A DNA stretch of 64,000 bases from assembly GCA_963971305.1 (NCBI GenBank), contig OZ020304.1:19078103-19142102 (forward strand), in the 5' to 3' direction. Below, piece by piece: positions 62,413-64,000 of the stretch; within the stretch, counting starts at the first letter, position 1; each line of letters opens with the position of its first letter. The notes under the pieces were generated by a model. It saw only the letters and a list, made by a program, of their open reading frames with translations, had not been told where the DNA came from and made no database searches. Made by a program: the position numbers and the translations under genes. The DNA comes from Arcuatula senhousia. Lineage: Eukaryota; Mollusca; Bivalvia; Mytilida; Mytilidae.

Positions 62413-63025
62413 TATACAGTTATTTAATGACTAGTCATGGAGCAGTCAAAACTATTATCCCAAGGTGCTGGAGATGATTTAGGAACTGTTGCCTAAGGCC
62501 GCAGGCCGAAGACAACAGTTCTTAAATCATCTCCTGCGCACTGAGGCATAATAGTTTGACTGCCCCATGAACAGGCATTGAATAACTGTTTTGTTAACTT
62601 ATAGAATACATAGAGAGATTGTGCGCTCGTTCAACAGTGCGACGTCAAAAGAAGTTTGCGCTTTATGTTTTTCCTACATTTCCATAATTTTCCTGTGTGT
62701 TCTACCGCATAAAAATGGATCAAGAGGTTCTTTTCGGATTTCAAAATAAACAAACTACAGATAATTATGCATGAAAATCTGTTGAGAAATGGCATGAGAA
62801 TATTTTTTATAATTTTAATTGACATGAAATATATAGAAAAATAGTAATTTAAAACGTAAAATACCCATGACGTCGCTCTGTACGGCGCATTGTTATCGCG
62901 CATGGAACAGTTCGTTCCAGGAGTGAAACAGTTAACTGTTACACGCTGACGTCATTTCGAAGAAAAATTAATAAAAACATCAAAAAATACTTCATATGAA
63001 AAATATTCACTATAAGTAAATAATT
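62413..63025. mobile_element. 613-bp hairpin element, mirror copy
   Basis: Mirror of 10034-10646, including the GGCCGCAGGCC-centred hairpin. Only scattered base changes. Confidence 0.75.
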
Positions 63026-64000
63026 TGTGTTGTATATAATGTGTCTGTTGGACTGACAATGTTATACATGTACATGCAGCTTTGGTATTGATCTAGTATG
63101 TGGTATTATATGTAACAGTCTGTGTGGTATATAATGTGTCTGTTGGACTGACAATGTTATACATGTACATGCAGCTTTGGTATTGATCTAGTATGTGGTA
63201 TTATATATAACAGTCTGTGTGGTATATAATGTGTCTGTTGGACTGACAATGTTATACATGTACATGCAGCATTGATATTGATCTAGTATGTGGTATTATA
63301 TGTAACAGTCTGTGTGGTATATAATGTGTCTGTTGGACTGACAATGTTGTACATGTACATACAGCTTTGGTATTGATCTAGTATGTGGTATTATATGTAA
63401 CAGTCTGTGTGGTATATAATGTGTCTGTTGGACTGACAATATTGTACATGTACATGCAGCATTAGTATTGATCTAGTACCGGTATGTGGTATTATATGTA
63501 ACAGTCTGTGTGGTATATAATGTGTCTGTTGGACTGAAAATGTTTTACATGTACATGCAGCTTTGGTATTGATCTAGTAAGTGGTATTATGAGCCACAGT
63601 CTAAGAGTAATATAATGTGTGTGTTGGACCGAGTGTTATACATGTAGCATTGTGATTTTGTTATTTATGGCTATAAATGTATCCGCTACAGTCCATGGGA
63701 TATATAATGTGTCTGTTCCACTGACAATGCTTTATTTATTCATGACATTGTTGGTTTTTTTTAGTTTTTGCTGGGGTATATGTTGCATTTTTATTTTTCC
63801 TAACCCAGTCAAAACACGATATATAAATAGCTTTATGTGTACCTTTTTTTCTGACTAGTGTCCAACTTCATTTCATACATTCATGTAGTGTTTCTTGAAA
63901 CTCTTTGCCAGGGAGCTGTTGTGGTACTGCAGGTACCCTACCAAAAAAAAAGACATGGCTGTTAAGTAATGCATGTAGCTGTTAGTTGTATTATGGAAAT

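Larger units (their letters stand above)
57417..63735 (-). repeat. satellite A array 4 (with nested insertions)
   Basis: Mirror of array 1. After removing the nested elements its length matches array 1 within a few bases, unlike arrays 2 and 3. Diverged edge monomers lie at 57417-57675, 59156-59470 and 63540-63735. It is interrupted by 57676-59155 and 62413-63025. Confidence 0.95.
34569..64000 (-). repeat. right arm of giant palindrome (runs off window)
   Basis: Reverse complement of 8193-34539 with three arm-specific gains: 855 bp of satellite A (39456-41165 region), about 5.7 kb containing a LINE (45939-51650), and a 1480-bp fold-back element (57676-59155). It lacks the 4094-bp element of the left arm. 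The predicted outer end is near 64868. Confidence 0.95.

Noticed and set aside
9325..63735. Regular repeats suggesting a CRISPR array
   Set aside because: Monomers are contiguous and similar throughout, with no unique spacers, and no cas genes are present. The context is eukaryotic.
8193..64000. Maverick/Polinton or other large DNA-virus-like element (size and long inverted ends)
   Set aside because: No polymerase B, integrase, ATPase, protease or capsid-like open frame appears anywhere in the arm.
8193..64000. Palindrome as a simple unsplit-adapter sequencing artefact
   Set aside because: Both arms carry different clean transposon insertions with intact empty sites in the other arm, and different satellite copy number. 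A read folded on itself would not produce that. Haplotype mis-joining remains possible and is kept in the findings.

Overview
The window looks like non-coding, repeat-dense DNA from a metazoan genome. A bivalve mollusc is most likely, plausibly a mytilid mussel. The basis is AT-rich sequence, ubiquitous TACATGTACATGTA-type satellite DNA, short GGCGGATCC-ended elements, CCGT-microsatellite repeats, a CR1/Jockey-type LINE with a 2A-like peptide, and a hammerhead-like motif inside a repeat that I recall from mussels. The species call is inference. No complete host protein-coding gene is visible. Almost all short open frames are satellite or transposon noise.

Region 1 (1-8192) is a pile of nested transposon-like elements: an inverted pair of a CAGTCCG-ended repeat (284-2808 and 4862-6529), an 818-bp element with inverted ends (1132-1949), a larger element whose ends also begin CAGTCCG (2813-6747), and an 897-bp Mutator-like element with a perfect 9-bp target duplication (6970-7866). 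One plausible host-type coding exon (3982-4094) lies inside.

Region 2 (8193-64000) is a giant, nearly perfect palindrome. The left arm is 8193-34539, a 29-bp asymmetric spacer lies at 34540-34568, and the right arm starts at 34569 and runs off the window. The mirror image of the left end would fall near 64868. Each arm is itself an older, more diverged inverted structure. It has an end module starting GAGTTATTTAAATACGT, a run of 92-95 bp satellite A, exon-like sequences with splice signals and AATAAA, a second related satellite (B or C), and a middle with old retroelement debris. The result is four satellite A arrays in alternating orientation (+,-,+,-).

The arms differ mainly by whole events. 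The left arm alone carries a 4094-bp TA-flanked element with 26-bp CAGT inverted ends. The right arm alone carries a 1480-bp fold-back element, about 5.7 kb containing a nearly full-length but broken LINE, and an extra 855 bp (nine monomers) of satellite A. This pattern suits a recently duplicated or head-to-head giant fold-back element, or two haplotypes joined by the assembler. The sequence alone cannot separate these.

The only substantial protein-coding content is the LINE: ORF1 (46335-47108), an endonuclease part with a 2A-like motif (47738-49123), and a reverse transcriptase part (49221-51203).
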